A stretch of DNA of 45,336 nt. Source: Lyngbya sp. PCC 8106. Lineage in GTDB: Bacteria > Cyanobacteriota > Cyanobacteriia > Cyanobacteriales > Microcoleaceae. Positions 35,074 to 43,817 of this stretch are shown here, piece after piece. Positions within the stretch are counted from its first letter, which is position 1, and each line of letters starts with the position of its first letter. The notes beneath the pieces were generated by a model. The model did no database searches and was not told the DNA's origin. It saw only the letters and a program-made list of their open reading frames with translations. The translations under genes and the position numbers were made by a program. Location of the stretch: positions 1 to 45,336 of the forward strand of contig NZ_AAVU01000052.1 in the NCBI RefSeq assembly GCF_000169095.1. The letters run 5' to 3'.

Positions 35074-36861
35074 TTACGGTTTTAAGACAAACTCATCAAA
35101 TTTTACCACATCTGAATCCGGTTGTCGAGTATCAAAATAGTAGCTACTCACCGTTCCAGTGGCGGTATCAAAAATACTAAAAGCGGTAATATCATTACTG
35201 GCAATATAGGGTAAAGGTTGACCGTTTTCTGATAAAATTGGTTTGAGAGTGGGTTGAACGGGTTCAAGGTTATTCGGATCGCCAACAGCACTATAATAAT
35301 TAGTTTGAAAACCGGGCGGAATAAATCGTCGTTTGTCTTCTAAATACGCCCCATAAGTATTTCCGACATTGGATGATTCTAAAAAGTGTATTCTGCTTTC
35401 ACTGACAAAACGGTTCCACAAATGAGAATGTCCGTAATACACAAATTGTACTCCGGCTTGTTCTAATAAAGGCATCACATCTCGAATAATATAATCATCT
35501 GACTTGGGATATTCATAACGAATCATTTGAATATTTCCGGCTTCATCTCGATCAATAATTTGTACAGGATCGGTATAAGCAGGAAGAATATTATCACCCA
35601 GAGAATGAGGCGGATGATGAAACATAACCACTTTATATTTTGCTTGTTTAAACTCAGCACTATTTAATTCTTGCTGTAGCCATTTATATTGTTCGCTACC
35701 TTTTTTAATAGGTTCAAAGATATGCTGTCCATACCCCCAATTTTCGGGTTGGTTAAAATCTTGATCTCGTTCTCGATATTTCCCGCGAATATTTTGATTT
35801 AATCCCGGATTTCGCCAAATATTTGTAATATACAAGGTGACTAAGCGAATATCCCCAAAGGTGACAGCATAATAGTTTTTATTCTCGTTTGGCAAGGTAA
35901 AAATTTCAGTGTAGGTATCACTGTTAAAAGTATTGTTTTTGAGCCATTCTGTCTTGACTTCAGGTTTGTTTTCAGGGTTGCTAGTTTGCTGGTTTTGTTG
36001 ATAAATATTCTCGGCTGCTTGACGAGGAGAAGGATTGTTAAACTGTTCGTTTAGTCCAACTTCTGTTGAGAACTTTCCCATCACTTCATGGTTGCCAATT
36101 GCCGGAAACAAAGGCATATTTTGAATAAGCGAACCTCCTTTGTATATTGTTACTACACCCTTTTTTTCAAGTTGATAATTTCCTCGCCCCTGCAAGAGTG
36201 GAAAGAATGCACCGCCTCGGTTATCGTCAAACCATTCGGAAGCCCGATCTGGAATATTAACTAAATCTCCAGCCAAGAAAACTGCATCAATATTATCAAT
36301 GGTTTCTACAACTTTTTGTAAGTTTGCTGCGGTTAGTGGTTTTAATTGATGATCAGAAGTTAATAATATTTTTAAAGGTGTTCCTGCTTGGGGTTTAGCT
36401 GCTAAAGAAAAAACCTCACTCTTGACAGTTCCTCCTTGATTTGTTACACTACTAACTTGATAAGGAACTCGCACACCCGGCGTTAAATTTGTAACTTCAG
36501 CTTCATGTCGCCAAATATCACGTTGAGTTGGTTTTTGATAAACAGTTCCGTCTTCGGTTTGTTCTCCAACTCGGGAGTTTTGATCTTCACGAGTGCGACT
36601 CAGTTTAGTGGTTGTAGCAGTAACTTTTTGTTGGATATTTTCACCATAACTCACGAAATGACGAGAACCAGGAAATTCTGTAAACCAAACGACTCGAACT
36701 GAGTTTTCTGTCGGAAGTTGTAAAAATGGGTCTGTTAAAAGTTTGGGTTGCGGAAAAAGAACAATCATGGTTAAAATAAGGATGAACAGTGTAATAATTA
36801 GAACCCCGATAATCCAAAGATTACGCGGTGAGTCTGGGGTGATAGAAGTTGTCGATGACAT
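35074..36861 (-). CDS. membrane-anchored purple-acid-type metallophosphoesterase
   Basis: A 595-aa protein. One N-terminal anchor (residues about 13-34, LWIIGVLIITLFILILTMIV) exposes the rest outside the cytoplasm. Residues about 40-155 form a fibronectin-like purple-acid-phosphatase N-domain (PFLQLPTENSVRVVWFTEFPGS). The phosphoesterase core follows: TSDHQ, FLAGDLVN, PAIGNHEVMG, VMFHHPPHS and YYGHSHLW supply the metal ligands. An insertion rich in Asn/Gln sits around 275-330. It is a likely phosphatase or phosphodiesterase; the substrate is unknown. Confidence 0.83.
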   Translation of the reverse strand: MSSTTSITPDSPRNLWIIGVLIITLFILILTMIVLFPQPKLLTDPFLQLPTENSVRVVWFTEFPGSRHFVSYGENIQQKVTATTTKLSRTREDQNSRVGEQTEDGTVYQKPTQRDIWRHEAEVTNLTPGVRVPYQVSSVTNQGGTVKSEVFSLAAKPQAGTPLKILLTSDHQLKPLTAANLQKVVETIDNIDAVFLAGDLVNIPDRASEWFDDNRGGAFFPLLQGRGNYQLEKKGVVTIYKGGSLIQNMPLFPAIGNHEVMGKFSTEVGLNEQFNNPSPRQAAENIYQQNQQTSNPENKPEVKTEWLKNNTFNSDTYTEIFTLPNENKNYYAVTFGDIRLVTLYITNIWRNPGLNQNIRGKYRERDQDFNQPENWGYGQHIFEPIKKGSEQYKWLQQELNSAEFKQAKYKVVMFHHPPHSLGDNILPAYTDPVQIIDRDEAGNIQMIRYEYPKSDDYIIRDVMPLLEQAGVQFVYYGHSHLWNRFVSESRIHFLESSNVGNTYGAYLEDKRRFIPPGFQTNYYSAVGDPNNLEPVQPTLKPILSENGQPLPYIASNDITAFSIFDTATGTVSSYYFDTRQPDSDVVKFDEFVLKP

Positions 36862-36910
36862 AATGATATTCTAGTCGTATTTTAATCTCATAAAATAATC
36901 TGAAGACATC

Positions 36911-36948
36911 AAAAAAAATCCTCTCACTTTTTTAAAATTAGTAAGAGG
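36911..36948 (-). terminator. terminator after the 22-codon ORF
   Basis: Read on the minus strand, CCTCTTACT (36948-36940) pairs with AGTGAGAGG (36928-36920), with one wobble pair, and is followed by a run of eight T (36918-36911). Confidence 0.8.
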
Positions 36949-36969
36949 AAGTTTAAGATTAACAAGTGT

Positions 36970-37038
36970 TTAAACTAAAGGAACTGTCAGGTAGGCGGCG
37001 AGAACGAAGAACGAAAATACACACATTGGAAAGAACAT
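36970..37038 (-). CDS. candidate 22-aa hydrophobic microprotein
   Basis: ATG 37038 is preceded by a textbook AGGAGG about seven bases upstream. The 22-codon frame (start MFFPMCVFSFFVLAAY) encodes a single hydrophobic helix, and a strong terminator follows 21 bases after the stop. Start, ribosome-binding site, size and terminator together argue for a real transcript and translation, like the tiny photosystem, cytochrome b6f or NDH subunits of cyanobacteria. I cannot match it to any of those. Confidence 0.55.
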   Translation of the reverse strand: MFFPMCVFSFFVLAAYLTVPLV

Positions 37039-37315
37039 GACAATACCTCCTGAAGTTATAGGGTTATGATTAGATTTACCTCTTCTCAGTATAAATATTA
37101 CTTAAACTTGGATTTTCGTCAAGGTGGAATTACGGAAATTTTCTGTCGGGAAACGTCTCAGCCTCTTACCTACGGGATGAACCGAGAACCCGGAGTTGAG
37201 GGCGACTCAAAATTCCCATTTCTGAAATTCTCAAATTTTCTTCGTTAAAAGCTCTCGAATGGTATAAGAATATAAAGTTAGAACACATGACGAAACTTCC
37301 TTATACTCAACTCTT

Positions 37316-37474
37316 ATGGCCAGTTCAGACCAACAAAAGCAGAAAGTTAAAGAACACCTAGCCCGGAGTCTCGGGAAGTTCACTCAAGCTTCATCCACCT
37401 CGTACAACCCTTTGAGTTCATCTGACGAACGCAAACGTCGAGTCATGGAGCATATTCGCCTAACCAAAGGCTAG
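37316..37474 (+). CDS. small conserved cyanobacterial protein, 52 aa
   Basis: 52 aa from ATG 37316. The product is polar and helical at both ends (SSDQQKQKVKEHLARSLGKF and SDERKRRVMEHIRLTKG) with a Ser/Thr-rich middle. The composition and family-like ends suggest a real gene; the function is unknown. A TATAAG or TATAAA hexamer around 37263-37275 is a possible -10. The ORF at 37066-37248 just upstream is not supported. Confidence 0.6.
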   Translation: MASSDQQKQKVKEHLARSLGKFTQASSTSYNPLSSSDERKRRVMEHIRLTKG

Positions 37475-37571
37475 ACTTTAAACTGGGGTGCAGTTTTCTG
37501 AATTAGCGTTAATCAGAACTGTACCCAACTTATTGTATCTTAGAATTAATAGAATATCTAAAATTTCGTCT

Positions 37572-37916
37572 ATGTCTTTTCACAATCAAAACCTAGAAGC
37601 TTTTCTGAAATTGTTGAAAGAAAAACCTCAACTTTTTCCGGAGTCAAAACGTCAAGAACTAATTGAGTTGATAGAACCTTTGGAAGATAAGCTTGAAACC
37701 TTATCCGTTGCGATCGCGAAGTGGTATGAAAATCATGATGAAATTGTCGATGCTCAGTTAGAAATTTTAAATAGTTTTATTTTAGTTAATTATCACTCTG
37801 GACAAAACTCGACATCAGCCGCCGCGCTTGCTCGTTTTTCTAAAACTGAAGCGAGTTCTGTTTCCCAAGCTCAACCACAGTCAAAAAAAGAGGCTTTATT
37901 ATTATATTTAAGTTAA
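37572..37916 (+). CDS. hypothetical protein, 114 aa
   Basis: Start ATG 37572 (MSFHNQNLEAFLKLLKEKP); the frame opens further upstream, but those residues look non-coding. Predicted helices cover residues 5-75 (SKRQELIELIEPLEDKLETLSVAIAKWYENHDEIVDAQLEIL), followed by a low-complexity Ser/Ala/Gln tail. No domain recognised. It converges on the recombinase gene with 12 bases between the ends. Confidence 0.6.
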   Translation: MSFHNQNLEAFLKLLKEKPQLFPESKRQELIELIEPLEDKLETLSVAIAKWYENHDEIVDAQLEILNSFILVNYHSGQNSTSAAALARFSKTEASSVSQAQPQSKKEALLLYLS

Positions 37917-37928
37917 GTGTTGGCTCGA

Positions 37929-39224
37929 TTAAAAAATAAACTCAACATTTAATTTCCAGTTTTTTTCTGGTCGAATAATCTCGATTTTACGGATAAATTC
38001 TCGAAAATAAAAGCGTCGTTCGGTTTCCGATAAATCTAACCAAAATTGCTGAATAGAAACAGCTTGGGCGGTTTCTTTTAAACTCACTGGGGGGAATTGG
38101 GCGAATTTTCCTTGCAGTTGGGCTATTTCTGTTTTGAGTTTATAAATTCGCAGTTCGGTAGTTTCTTCATCTAATATTCCCGTTGCTGTTAACTGGGGTA
38201 ACTGAGAGAGAATTTCTTGTTTTGTGGCAATAGCGTGTTGAATATCTATTTTGATTTTATCTAGGTTTGGCATTTTTAACTCAGAAACAGCACGGGGTAA
38301 ATTCTCACAAATATGTTGAATTGTTGCATCTAATATGTTATTATAAGATAAGGCTTTACACTTGGGTTGACGGGGACAAGCGGTGGGGCGTAGATAAAGA
38401 TATTCACGGTTTTTTCGATAGGTTGTGACTCGGCTAACTGTCATCAAACAACTACATTCACCACAGAATACTAAACCCGCTAAAGAACGAGGCGCACTTG
38501 CTGTTTTTGGAGACATTCGTTGGTTGCGGCGCAAGAGTCGATCTATTTGGGCGGCTTCTTCCCGAGAAAGAATAGCAACATGAGTATTTAGAATAGTTTC
38601 ACCATTTTTGTATTCTAAATCTCCTCGATAAACAGGATTTGTTAACCATCTTCTCCCGGTTGTAACTGAAATTTTCTTGCTATATCGCTTTTCTAAATAT
38701 CGCACGGCACCCCGCAACGAACCGTAAATTAAAAACCGTTCAAAAAACTCTTTAACCACTGGGGCAGTTGTTCGATCTAAAGTGTAGCGTTCTTTTCCCC
38801 GACGATAACCATAGGGGGCTTTTCCGGGGGGTGGTGTGGCTTTAATCCGGTTGCGGGCGTGTCCCTGACGGATGCGGCGACTACGTTGACTGGTTTGAAT
38901 TTCGGCGATTAGTTTAATTAAATCAACTTGAGTCGCATCAGAAATAGAACGATTCAGATTAGATTCTATGGCAATTATTTTAACATTTAAAGCTTCTAAT
39001 TGCAAGAGGCGATCGCTAACTTGTTTTAAATTATCTCCTAATTCTTCAAACCGTCGAATTAACAGATATTCTGTGGGTTCGGCTTCACAGTCTGCGAACA
39101 ATTGATCGAGTTGTTGACGTTCTCCCAAATCTTGATAAACTTGATCGATTTCCCAACCCCAAATCATCCGGTTAGGCGGTGTTTCTAATAACGGATCGCT
39201 GTAGGAATAAGCAATAATTTTCAT
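37929..39224 (-). CDS. XisF-like large serine recombinase, catalytic motif degenerate
   Basis: 431 aa from ATG 39224. Order: an N-terminal resolvase-like domain (about 1-120), a Recombinase (PF07508-type) domain starting KAPYGYRRGKERYTLD near 150 with RWLTNPVYRGDLEY, a zinc ribbon (CGECSCLM...CPRQPKC), and a C-terminal coiled coil. This is the layout of XisF, which excises the fdxN element in heterocystous cyanobacteria. However, the usual Y-x-R-x-S reads AYSYS, and the D-R-L-G-R block reads FEELGD, so the catalytic arginines I expect are missing. A stable, perhaps non-excising, paralogue is possible. It starts 7 bases after the VOC gene stop, probably cotranscribed. Confidence 0.8.
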   Translation of the reverse strand: MKIIAYSYSDPLLETPPNRMIWGWEIDQVYQDLGERQQLDQLFADCEAEPTEYLLIRRFEELGDNLKQVSDRLLQLEALNVKIIAIESNLNRSISDATQVDLIKLIAEIQTSQRSRRIRQGHARNRIKATPPPGKAPYGYRRGKERYTLDRTTAPVVKEFFERFLIYGSLRGAVRYLEKRYSKKISVTTGRRWLTNPVYRGDLEYKNGETILNTHVAILSREEAAQIDRLLRRNQRMSPKTASAPRSLAGLVFCGECSCLMTVSRVTTYRKNREYLYLRPTACPRQPKCKALSYNNILDATIQHICENLPRAVSELKMPNLDKIKIDIQHAIATKQEILSQLPQLTATGILDEETTELRIYKLKTEIAQLQGKFAQFPPVSLKETAQAVSIQQFWLDLSETERRFYFREFIRKIEIIRPEKNWKLNVEFIF

Positions 39225-39231
39225 AAATGCT

Positions 39232-39594
39232 TTAAACTTGACTGAGTTCGATAATATTCCCATCAGGATCTTGAACAAATAACGCCGCCCTCCCCGATGA
39301 ACTCATTTGAAAAGAGCAGTTATTTTCGCTTAGTTTTTGTTGGAATTCTTCCAAGTTATCGACAGAAAAAGCTAAATGTCTATTTCGCCCCCATTTCTCA
39401 TTATTAACGACATCAGGGACTACCGCAGGCGCCTGAATTAAATGAATTTGAAAGTTTCCCACTTGATACCAACTTCCCGCAAATTTGAGAGAACGTTCAA
39501 CTTGAGGAAGTTCGAGAATTTTTTCATAGAAATAATTGGCTTTTTCTAAATCAGCAACTAAAATCGCCGCATGGAGAGATTGAGTAATTTTCAT
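39232..39594 (-). CDS. VOC superfamily protein (glyoxalase/dioxygenase fold)
   Basis: A 120-aa single-domain VOC protein. ILVADLEKANYFYEKILELP at the N-terminus and NRHLAFSVDNLEEFQQKL, ending ALFVQDPDGNIIELSQV, are the paired beta-alpha-beta-beta-beta hallmarks. Metal ligands are plausible as the His of LHAAILVAD or NRHLAF and the Glu of IIELS. The substrate is unknown. The stop is 7 bases before the recombinase start. Confidence 0.87.
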   Translation of the reverse strand: MKITQSLHAAILVADLEKANYFYEKILELPQVERSLKFAGSWYQVGNFQIHLIQAPAVVPDVVNNEKWGRNRHLAFSVDNLEEFQQKLSENNCSFQMSSSGRAALFVQDPDGNIIELSQV

Positions 39595-39755
39595 AATTGA
39601 CTACACCTAAGTAATATCAACACCCAAGTAATAAACAGTAACTAAATTTCCGTGATCTTACGGATTTTAATCTAAACTGACCTATTATACAATATTAGAT
39701 GAAAGGAGAATCTAAGCTGATACCAAGATTTAACCTCATCAGTTAGTATAAAACA

Positions 39756-40430
39756 ATGCCCAATTCTGTAGATTCAAAACTCAAAACTCGTTTGTTGCTG
39801 ATGCTGTGGGACTTAGGCGGCACAACCGATGAAGTCAAAAAAAGTGATTTGATCAATTCGGTTAAAAAAAGTAAAGAGAAAGTCGCCACCTATCAACCTG
39901 TACTAGACGAATTGAATGAAAAAGGTGCGATCGCGATCACAACCAAAAACCGATCTGTTAAAGTTTCTCTAACCGATATCGGTTTGCAGATTTTAGAAGC
40001 CAGTCTGAAAAGTCTTGACTTTGAATATACAGCCGACGAGCAACGGGTGGTAAGCAGCAAGCAATTTAACGCCGTTTTGCGGTGGTTTCGACAGGTAGAT
40101 AATAACACAAAACAGGTCAATTCTCAACCCTCTACTCGTGAAAATAAGATCGCATCTTATGATGAGTTTAAGTCTGTCGCTTTGGAGGTTTATGAGCGCC
40201 TCAACCGTGACTTTAATTATGACAATCTGGTGCCAATTTATCGGATGCGTCGGGAAATTGGGGAAAAAGTCACGCGATCGCAGTTTAGCGATTGGATGTT
40301 AGAAATGCAAGCTGAAGAAATTTTTAAACTTCAAGGTGGTGAGATGTCAGGTATTACATCTGACAAACAAGAAGATTCCATCTTAACTTCACTCGGCGAA
40401 TTACGCTATTATACTACTCGGATAGGTTAA
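39756..40430 (+). CDS. two-part winged-helix-like protein of the ATPase-nuclease module
   Basis: A 224-aa protein. Residues about 10-85 read as a winged helix (LLLMLWDLGG, YQPVLDELNEKGAIAITTK, SVKVSLTDIGLQILEA). A second helical region, residues about 135-215, has YDNLVPIYRMRREIGEKV followed by FSDWMLEMQAEEIFKLQGGE and LGELRYY, reminiscent of a second wHTH. There are no metal-binding or catalytic motifs. It is first in a three-gene run with the P-loop ATPase 55 bases downstream. It may be a regulator or a DNA-recognition subunit. Confidence 0.7.
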   Translation: MPNSVDSKLKTRLLLMLWDLGGTTDEVKKSDLINSVKKSKEKVATYQPVLDELNEKGAIAITTKNRSVKVSLTDIGLQILEASLKSLDFEYTADEQRVVSSKQFNAVLRWFRQVDNNTKQVNSQPSTRENKIASYDEFKSVALEVYERLNRDFNYDNLVPIYRMRREIGEKVTRSQFSDWMLEMQAEEIFKLQGGEMSGITSDKQEDSILTSLGELRYYTTRIG

Positions 40431-40485
40431 CATCGATTGCCATTTCATCAATTTTTTTGAATCAAGTACATAATTAAAATTCCCA

Positions 40486-42393
40486 ATGAATACATCTCCT
40501 CTAGAAAAGATACACGCTGCTATCAAAAGTTTTAATCCCTTTGAAACCTTAGCAATTGTCAGAGAGCAAAATATTTGGGACGGAGGATTTCCCGATGTCC
40601 CGACTTTTAATGCTCATGCTTCTGACGAAGTGATTAAAGCAATCAAGCAAGTTCAACAAACTAGCACAGGACATAGTAAAATCACTTCTAGGGTTATAGT
40701 TTCTGGGCAAGGAGAAGGTAAAAGTCATATTATTTCTCGCATTTTTAATCATTGTAGAAGCACAGAACAAGCCCTATGTATTTATGGAAATGTAGAAAAA
40801 TATAATTTTGATTCAATCAACCGAGAATTTCAGGCAACTTTAGCCAAAAGCCTAGACCGAAAAATTGGTAGTTCTGAAGTAACGTCGTGGCAAAGACTTG
40901 CTACATTTATGGCTAATTCAACTTGGAAAGCTGCGAACCCAAGCACAAAGTTAGCATCCCCTCAACAGCTAGTTAATCACTTAAATAACCCAAATCAATC
41001 TCTTGAAAAAGTCAGTGAATGGATTGATATTATTACTCAGAAATTTTGTCAAGTTTCTCAAGGTAGACGAATTGATCCTGATCTGACTCGTGCTATTTTA
41101 TGGACACTTGTGGAAACTCAAGCACCTTATGCGGTTAAGTGGTTATCTGGTCAAGAAATTGCTGAGAATAAAGCCAAGCAACTTGTATTACCAAATTCTG
41201 TTTTTGGAACAGAAAATACAGAATCTCAAGCTTTTGAGATCGTCTTACAAATGCTGACTTTAATTGCTGACTACAAACCAATACTTATATGTTTTGATGA
41301 ATTGGATACGCCAGATATTAGTAGAAGTAAATCGGGTTTGTCTAGACCTCATGTTGTAGCTCGATTGATCAAGAGTTTAGTTGACAGTATTAACTTAAGT
41401 GAAACCAGTCAAGGTATTGTGATTCTAACAGTGATGATGCCCGATACATGGAATCAAAAAATTAAACAGATGCCTGGAGGAGTACCAGATCGAATTTCAG
41501 CAACAGGAAGTCCTATTAACTTAAAATTTATGAATGAGGACTCTGTTGTTGAGTTAGTTACTCTCTGGCTATCAAAGTTTTATCATTCTCAAAATCTGAA
41601 ACCTCCCACTCCGATCTATCCCTTTGACGAGCAAAAAATCAGACAATTAGGAAAGGGTAACTCAGTCCGAAAAATTATCAAATGGTGTGCGGAAAATTTT
41701 AAAGTTCCTGATTCAATTGAGACAGATTCTTCAAATTCTTCTACGTCACCACCCAACTCCGAACTTAAAAATCCTGTCGAGTTAGCTTACAAACAAAAGC
41801 TGGAAGAATTAGAAAAGTCTACAAATGTTTGGATGGAAGATGAGACAAGAATTGCAAATTCTCTGAAGTTATGCTTCAATACAATAGCGGGAAAAGTAAT
41901 TGATAGTGTGACCGTTCATAAAATAGAGTTAGTTGAACCTAAACAAGAAAATAGGGGCTACATTGCGTTTAAAATCATTGCCAAGGACAATGGAAAAATA
42001 ATTAAGATAGGAGTAGTAGTGATGCAAAAGTCAAGTGGAAGAAGTGTAGGTGCTGCACTTACTCGGTTAATTAACTATAAAAAATTTGACATAACCAGAG
42101 GTTGCTTAATTCGTTCCAAGCAGATTAATCCTACAGCAGCACAAGCGCAAGATTATTTAAGTAAACTACTATCTCCGAAATGGGGTGGAGAATGGGTTCG
42201 GTTAACCGCAGAGGATATAAAACCCTTATTGGCTGTATACCAAGTTTATCGAAGTCGTCAAGATTATCAATTAAATGATCAACAAATCCGCAATTTTATT
42301 GAGCGGAATCAACTTGTAGTTAATAATCACCTAATTCGTGAAATTCTGAGCGCTCCATCTGGTCAAATTCCTACAGGGTTAATTGAAGAATGA
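40486..42393 (+). CDS. P-loop ATPase of a putative defence module
   Basis: 635 aa. Walker A is GQGEGKS at residues 74-80 and Walker B ILICFDELD at 266-274; a sensor-like VILTVMMPDTW is near 318-328. This fits an ATPase of the AAA+/STAND-like class. The region 1-65 is a predicted N-terminal helix pair (FETLAIVREQNIW). The C-terminal part (about 435-545) has alternating strands: GYIAFKIIAKDNGKIIKIGVVVMQKSSG, which could be a degenerate nuclease-like or ATP-sensing fold, then a helical tail. The stop overlaps the nuclease start by ATGA, so translation is coupled. No known named family is recognised. Confidence 0.75.
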   Translation: MNTSPLEKIHAAIKSFNPFETLAIVREQNIWDGGFPDVPTFNAHASDEVIKAIKQVQQTSTGHSKITSRVIVSGQGEGKSHIISRIFNHCRSTEQALCIYGNVEKYNFDSINREFQATLAKSLDRKIGSSEVTSWQRLATFMANSTWKAANPSTKLASPQQLVNHLNNPNQSLEKVSEWIDIITQKFCQVSQGRRIDPDLTRAILWTLVETQAPYAVKWLSGQEIAENKAKQLVLPNSVFGTENTESQAFEIVLQMLTLIADYKPILICFDELDTPDISRSKSGLSRPHVVARLIKSLVDSINLSETSQGIVILTVMMPDTWNQKIKQMPGGVPDRISATGSPINLKFMNEDSVVELVTLWLSKFYHSQNLKPPTPIYPFDEQKIRQLGKGNSVRKIIKWCAENFKVPDSIETDSSNSSTSPPNSELKNPVELAYKQKLEELEKSTNVWMEDETRIANSLKLCFNTIAGKVIDSVTVHKIELVEPKQENRGYIAFKIIAKDNGKIIKIGVVVMQKSSGRSVGAALTRLINYKKFDITRGCLIRSKQINPTAAQAQDYLSKLLSPKWGGEWVRLTAEDIKPLLAVYQVYRSRQDYQLNDQQIRNFIERNQLVVNNHLIREILSAPSGQIPTGLIEE

Positions 42394-43796
42394 CAGATAT
42401 AATTAGAATGATTGATACAGCGTTGTGTCTTCCAGCAGCAGATATTCAAGCCTTAATTCAAGGGCGAAGTCTTGTTGTGATACCTCGCCAATTTATTGAA
42501 CTTGGAGAATTTGCTCTTTATGCTGATGAATTATCCAACAGTTATCCGCCCCCAGAACAATACTACCGATCAAGTTTTTTACCGATTGCTAAAACTGCAA
42601 AGACTGGAATAATTCAAGCCTGGGCTAAGTGTAAATCTTGTCATATGATAGATGATACGGAACAACTAGAAATTCTTTCTCAATTAACTGTATGGCGTTC
42701 TGAAGCACTGCGACAAATCCTATCCCAACAGGAGTATATCTTCCTTGCTTATTTGCGGGTTTATCTATTACCAGAATCTATAGAAGTTTCCCAATATTGT
42801 GAAGATCAATTTATTCCTCTGTTTCCAGCTTTAACGGTTGGCGAAGATCACCCAATTTTAAGTAACGAAGTTTTCGATCAACGCTATCGTCAAATACTCA
42901 ACCGTCAGCCTCCATTACATCCCGAATTAGAAGAATTACAAACCGCAATTTCTCAGTTAGCTATAACTGATTCTAAAGCGAAACGATTAGATGAGCAAAT
43001 TCAACAATTTCTCGGTTGGAAAATGCCAAAAACAACTAAACCTTTACCCGATTGGATTTCTACAATTAATCAAAAAGGAACAGCAGAAACAGGTGGAAAA
43101 TATGAAAAAGGAACCGCCTTTGAAAATATCGTTCGTCAAAGTTTGGTATTTTTGGGTTTTGAGGTTGATACCGATGCAAAAGGAGGTGCGGGTGGAATGG
43201 ATTTGTATTGTACTAAACCCTATCCAATGGTGGGGGAATGCAAAGCCGGAAAGGGTCTTGGAAATATGGCGGTTAAAGAATTAGTTGAACTTGGAGGTAC
43301 TCATTTAGGACAAGAAACATTTATGAAGTCAGTAAAGTTAGTTATTGGCCCTGGAAATCCGAGTAGAAATTTATTAAAAGCTGCCCAAGAATGGAAAGTT
43401 AGTATTATTAATCCCATGAGTTTACAAAAATTAGTTGAACTTGAAGCAAAATATCCTGGTTCAGTTAATCTATTTGAACTGAAAGATTATCTAACAGCCG
43501 GACAAATTGATAGTAAAGTCGATGAATATATTGAGACAGTTAAACAAGACATTAAACTGCGAAGTCAAATCATTGAAGCTGTTAAAAAACTGGGAGAATT
43601 CGGAACCGATAAACCCACAGTTACAGAAATCAGAACCCAGTATAATTCGATGTTTGCAACCGATATAAATTCTGCACTGTCGGAAGAAAAAGTTCGAGAG
43701 TTGCTGATAGAGTTATCTTCTCCATTAACAGGTTATTTAGGTCGTGTTGACGAAACTGATCGATTTTATTTCCTGCGAGAACTTGAAATTGATTAA
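42390..43796 (+). CDS. DUF1802-like protein fused to a PD-(D/E)xK nuclease
   Basis: 468 aa. Residues about 10-135 resemble DUF1802, with VVIPRQFIELGEFALY, IIQAWAKCKSCHMIDDTEQLEIL and FLAYLRVYLLPESIEV. Residues about 238-330 show the restriction-endonuclease order: E245 in GTAFENIVRQSLVFLGFEV, D271 in GGAGGMDLYC, then ECK with E283 and K285 in MVGECKAGKG. A C-terminal helical region (about 395-468) looks winged-helix-like. The catalytic set is intact, so cleavage of DNA or RNA is plausible. It is translationally coupled to the ATPase. Confidence 0.78.
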   Translation: MTDIIRMIDTALCLPAADIQALIQGRSLVVIPRQFIELGEFALYADELSNSYPPPEQYYRSSFLPIAKTAKTGIIQAWAKCKSCHMIDDTEQLEILSQLTVWRSEALRQILSQQEYIFLAYLRVYLLPESIEVSQYCEDQFIPLFPALTVGEDHPILSNEVFDQRYRQILNRQPPLHPELEELQTAISQLAITDSKAKRLDEQIQQFLGWKMPKTTKPLPDWISTINQKGTAETGGKYEKGTAFENIVRQSLVFLGFEVDTDAKGGAGGMDLYCTKPYPMVGECKAGKGLGNMAVKELVELGGTHLGQETFMKSVKLVIGPGNPSRNLLKAAQEWKVSIINPMSLQKLVELEAKYPGSVNLFELKDYLTAGQIDSKVDEYIETVKQDIKLRSQIIEAVKKLGEFGTDKPTVTEIRTQYNSMFATDINSALSEEKVRELLIELSSPLTGYLGRVDETDRFYFLRELEID

Positions 43797-43817
43797 AGAG
43801 AGAAGTTCTAATTTTCC

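Noticed and set aside
37066..37248. 60-codon ORF upstream of the 52-aa gene
   Set aside because: No family-like pattern or ribosome-binding site; overlaps the divergent promoter area of the 22-codon ORF.
37929..43796. Prophage or integrated element reading of the recombinase-to-nuclease stretch
   Set aside because: No phage structural genes, no tRNA at the end and no att-like direct repeats seen; defence or conflict module is a better fit.
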